From Tupaia tana (taxonomy: Eukaryota > Chordata > Mammalia > Scandentia > Tupaiidae): DNA of 64,000 nt. The translations under genes and the position numbers were made by a program. Below are positions 63,293 to 64,000 of the stretch, piece by piece. The notes under the pieces were generated by a model. That model was given only the letters and a program-made list of their open reading frames with translations. It did not search any database and was not told where the DNA came from. The stretch spans positions 28,424,877 to 28,488,876 of the forward strand of contig JAKSZU010000016.1 in NCBI GenBank assembly GCA_026018925.1, given 5' to 3'. Each line of letters starts with the position of its first letter. Position 1 is the stretch's first letter.

Positions 63293-63564
63293 ATTTTATT
63301 TATTCATTTATTTTTGGAGAGGTTTTTGCTATAAGGGTGCGTGCGCTCGCCAGTCAGACAGAGAGAGACAGAAAGACAGAAAGCGAGAAATCACCCTCCA
63401 GGGAAGATGGCCACGCTGCTATCCCTGCTCCTCCGTTCTCCTCTTGGGATCTTGGGCATGCCACGCACAAGCGCCCGGCATGAGTTTAAGCCACCGGGTC
63501 CGGTACTCAAACTGCGGTCGACTACATGGGAGTTCAGCGACATAGCCATTACACTGCTAGTTCC
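63293..63564 (-). mobile_element. SINE-L, young, 17-bp TSD
   Basis: TACAGTTATTATTTTTT is at 63276-63292 and 63565-63581. Complete, with a small loss in the head (CATTACACTGCTAGTTCC). Confidence 0.95.
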
Positions 63565-63581
63565 TACAGTTATTATTTTTT

Positions 63582-64000
63582 TATTGGAATGTTTCTTCTG
63601 GTTTTTATGTGTTCAGCCACAATCATAGTTATTTGGAATATGCACAAAGAAAAGAAGAATATTTTTCTTGTCTTTCAAAGTATTTGTGTTTATCTGTATA
63701 TGTGAGAGGAAACAGCATATATTTCGATAGGAAAAAAACTTCTAAAAGATACTGTACATTGAAGTGTTAGAATAGTTTTGTTCTCAGAGAGAATTGGAAG
63801 TTTATATATAGACTTTTTTTTTAACCTTAGAAGCTTGATTTTTAAAACTACTTCTAATAGTATTCTTAATTAACATATTTACTACCAATTTTATATTTAT
63901 GCAAAATAATATTGTTACATTTTACCAATTTTTAATATTGATCTCTCTGAGAAAAGCAAAATTTATGTAGACAAATCTAAAACACTGACTTGTATTTAGA
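63582..64000. other. Unique sequence to the window end
   Basis: AT-rich, nothing recognised. Confidence 0.4.

Noticed and set aside
3991..63628. Many ORFs of 60-150 residues over SINEs, with recurring motifs such as ARTRARREFKPPGPGLEPRSTTWESSDIAITLTAG
   Set aside because: They are frame readings of the SINE-L body, repeated wherever a young copy lies, and are not genes.

Overview
This is an intron-rich, repeat-dense piece of nuclear DNA from a placental mammal. The evidence is AT-rich non-coding sequence, one strong CpG island, old L1, LINE-2 and MIR remnants, a MaLR-type LTR, a mariner remnant, two half-LINE-1 (HAL1-like) elements, and about 90 copies of lineage-specific tRNA-derived SINEs. 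The SINEs are not Alu, B1/B2, Bov-tA, carnivore, bat (VES), rabbit C, horse ERE, hedgehog ERI or afrotherian types as I know them. A colugo (Dermoptera) or another order with private tRNA-SINEs is possible, but I cannot fix the order from the sequence alone.

Gene content is sparse. A CpG island at about 2270-3220 contains a YY1-type CAAGATGGCGGC motif and splice-donor-like sites, so it is the probable promoter and non-coding first exon of a plus-strand gene. A well-formed 87-nt exon at 27636-27722 has a pyrimidine tract plus AG on its left and GTAAGT on its right, and is the best candidate for exon 2. It carries a short ORF whose TGA overlaps an ATG at the exon end. The rest of the window would then be introns, and the coding part of the gene probably lies to the right. 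I could not identify the gene.

SINE names used here (my own labels). SINE-L, about 270 bp: tRNA-like head with A box (TTAGCGTAATGG) and B box (GGTTCGAGTCC), a central module, a CT-rich stretch, then CCCTATAGCAAA and an A-rich tail. SINE-S, about 150-190 bp: the same kind of head, no central module, CT-rich stretch, then GGTCAAATTAAA and an A/T-rich tail. SINE-H: short body of S with the tail of L. SINE-M: older L relatives with a head ending in CCAGCCC and a pair of extra bases before the B box. SINE-T3: a different head (GTGCAGTGGTAA) and a GTGCCTGTCTCTCTC 3' part. Many copies keep target-site duplications (TSDs), and many are nested or stacked in one target.

Layout: 1-2260 upstream flank with old repeats; 2270-3220 promoter island; 3.3-27.6 kb putative intron 1, packed with SINEs and containing a mariner pseudogene near 19.4-20.5 kb; 27.6 kb exon; 27.9-59.9 kb next intron with a MaLR LTR, a decayed HAL1 (about 29.3-31.0 kb), L1M fragments and a HAL1-like element with an intact 331-codon ORF1 (55.6-57.9 kb); 59.9-63.3 kb a 3.3-kb stretch with no SINE; 63.3-64 kb one more SINE and unique sequence. 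About 55 SINE-L/M copies lie on the minus strand against about 20 on the plus strand, which fits introns of a plus-strand gene. I saw no CRISPR array, rRNA, functional tRNA gene or prokaryotic operon.
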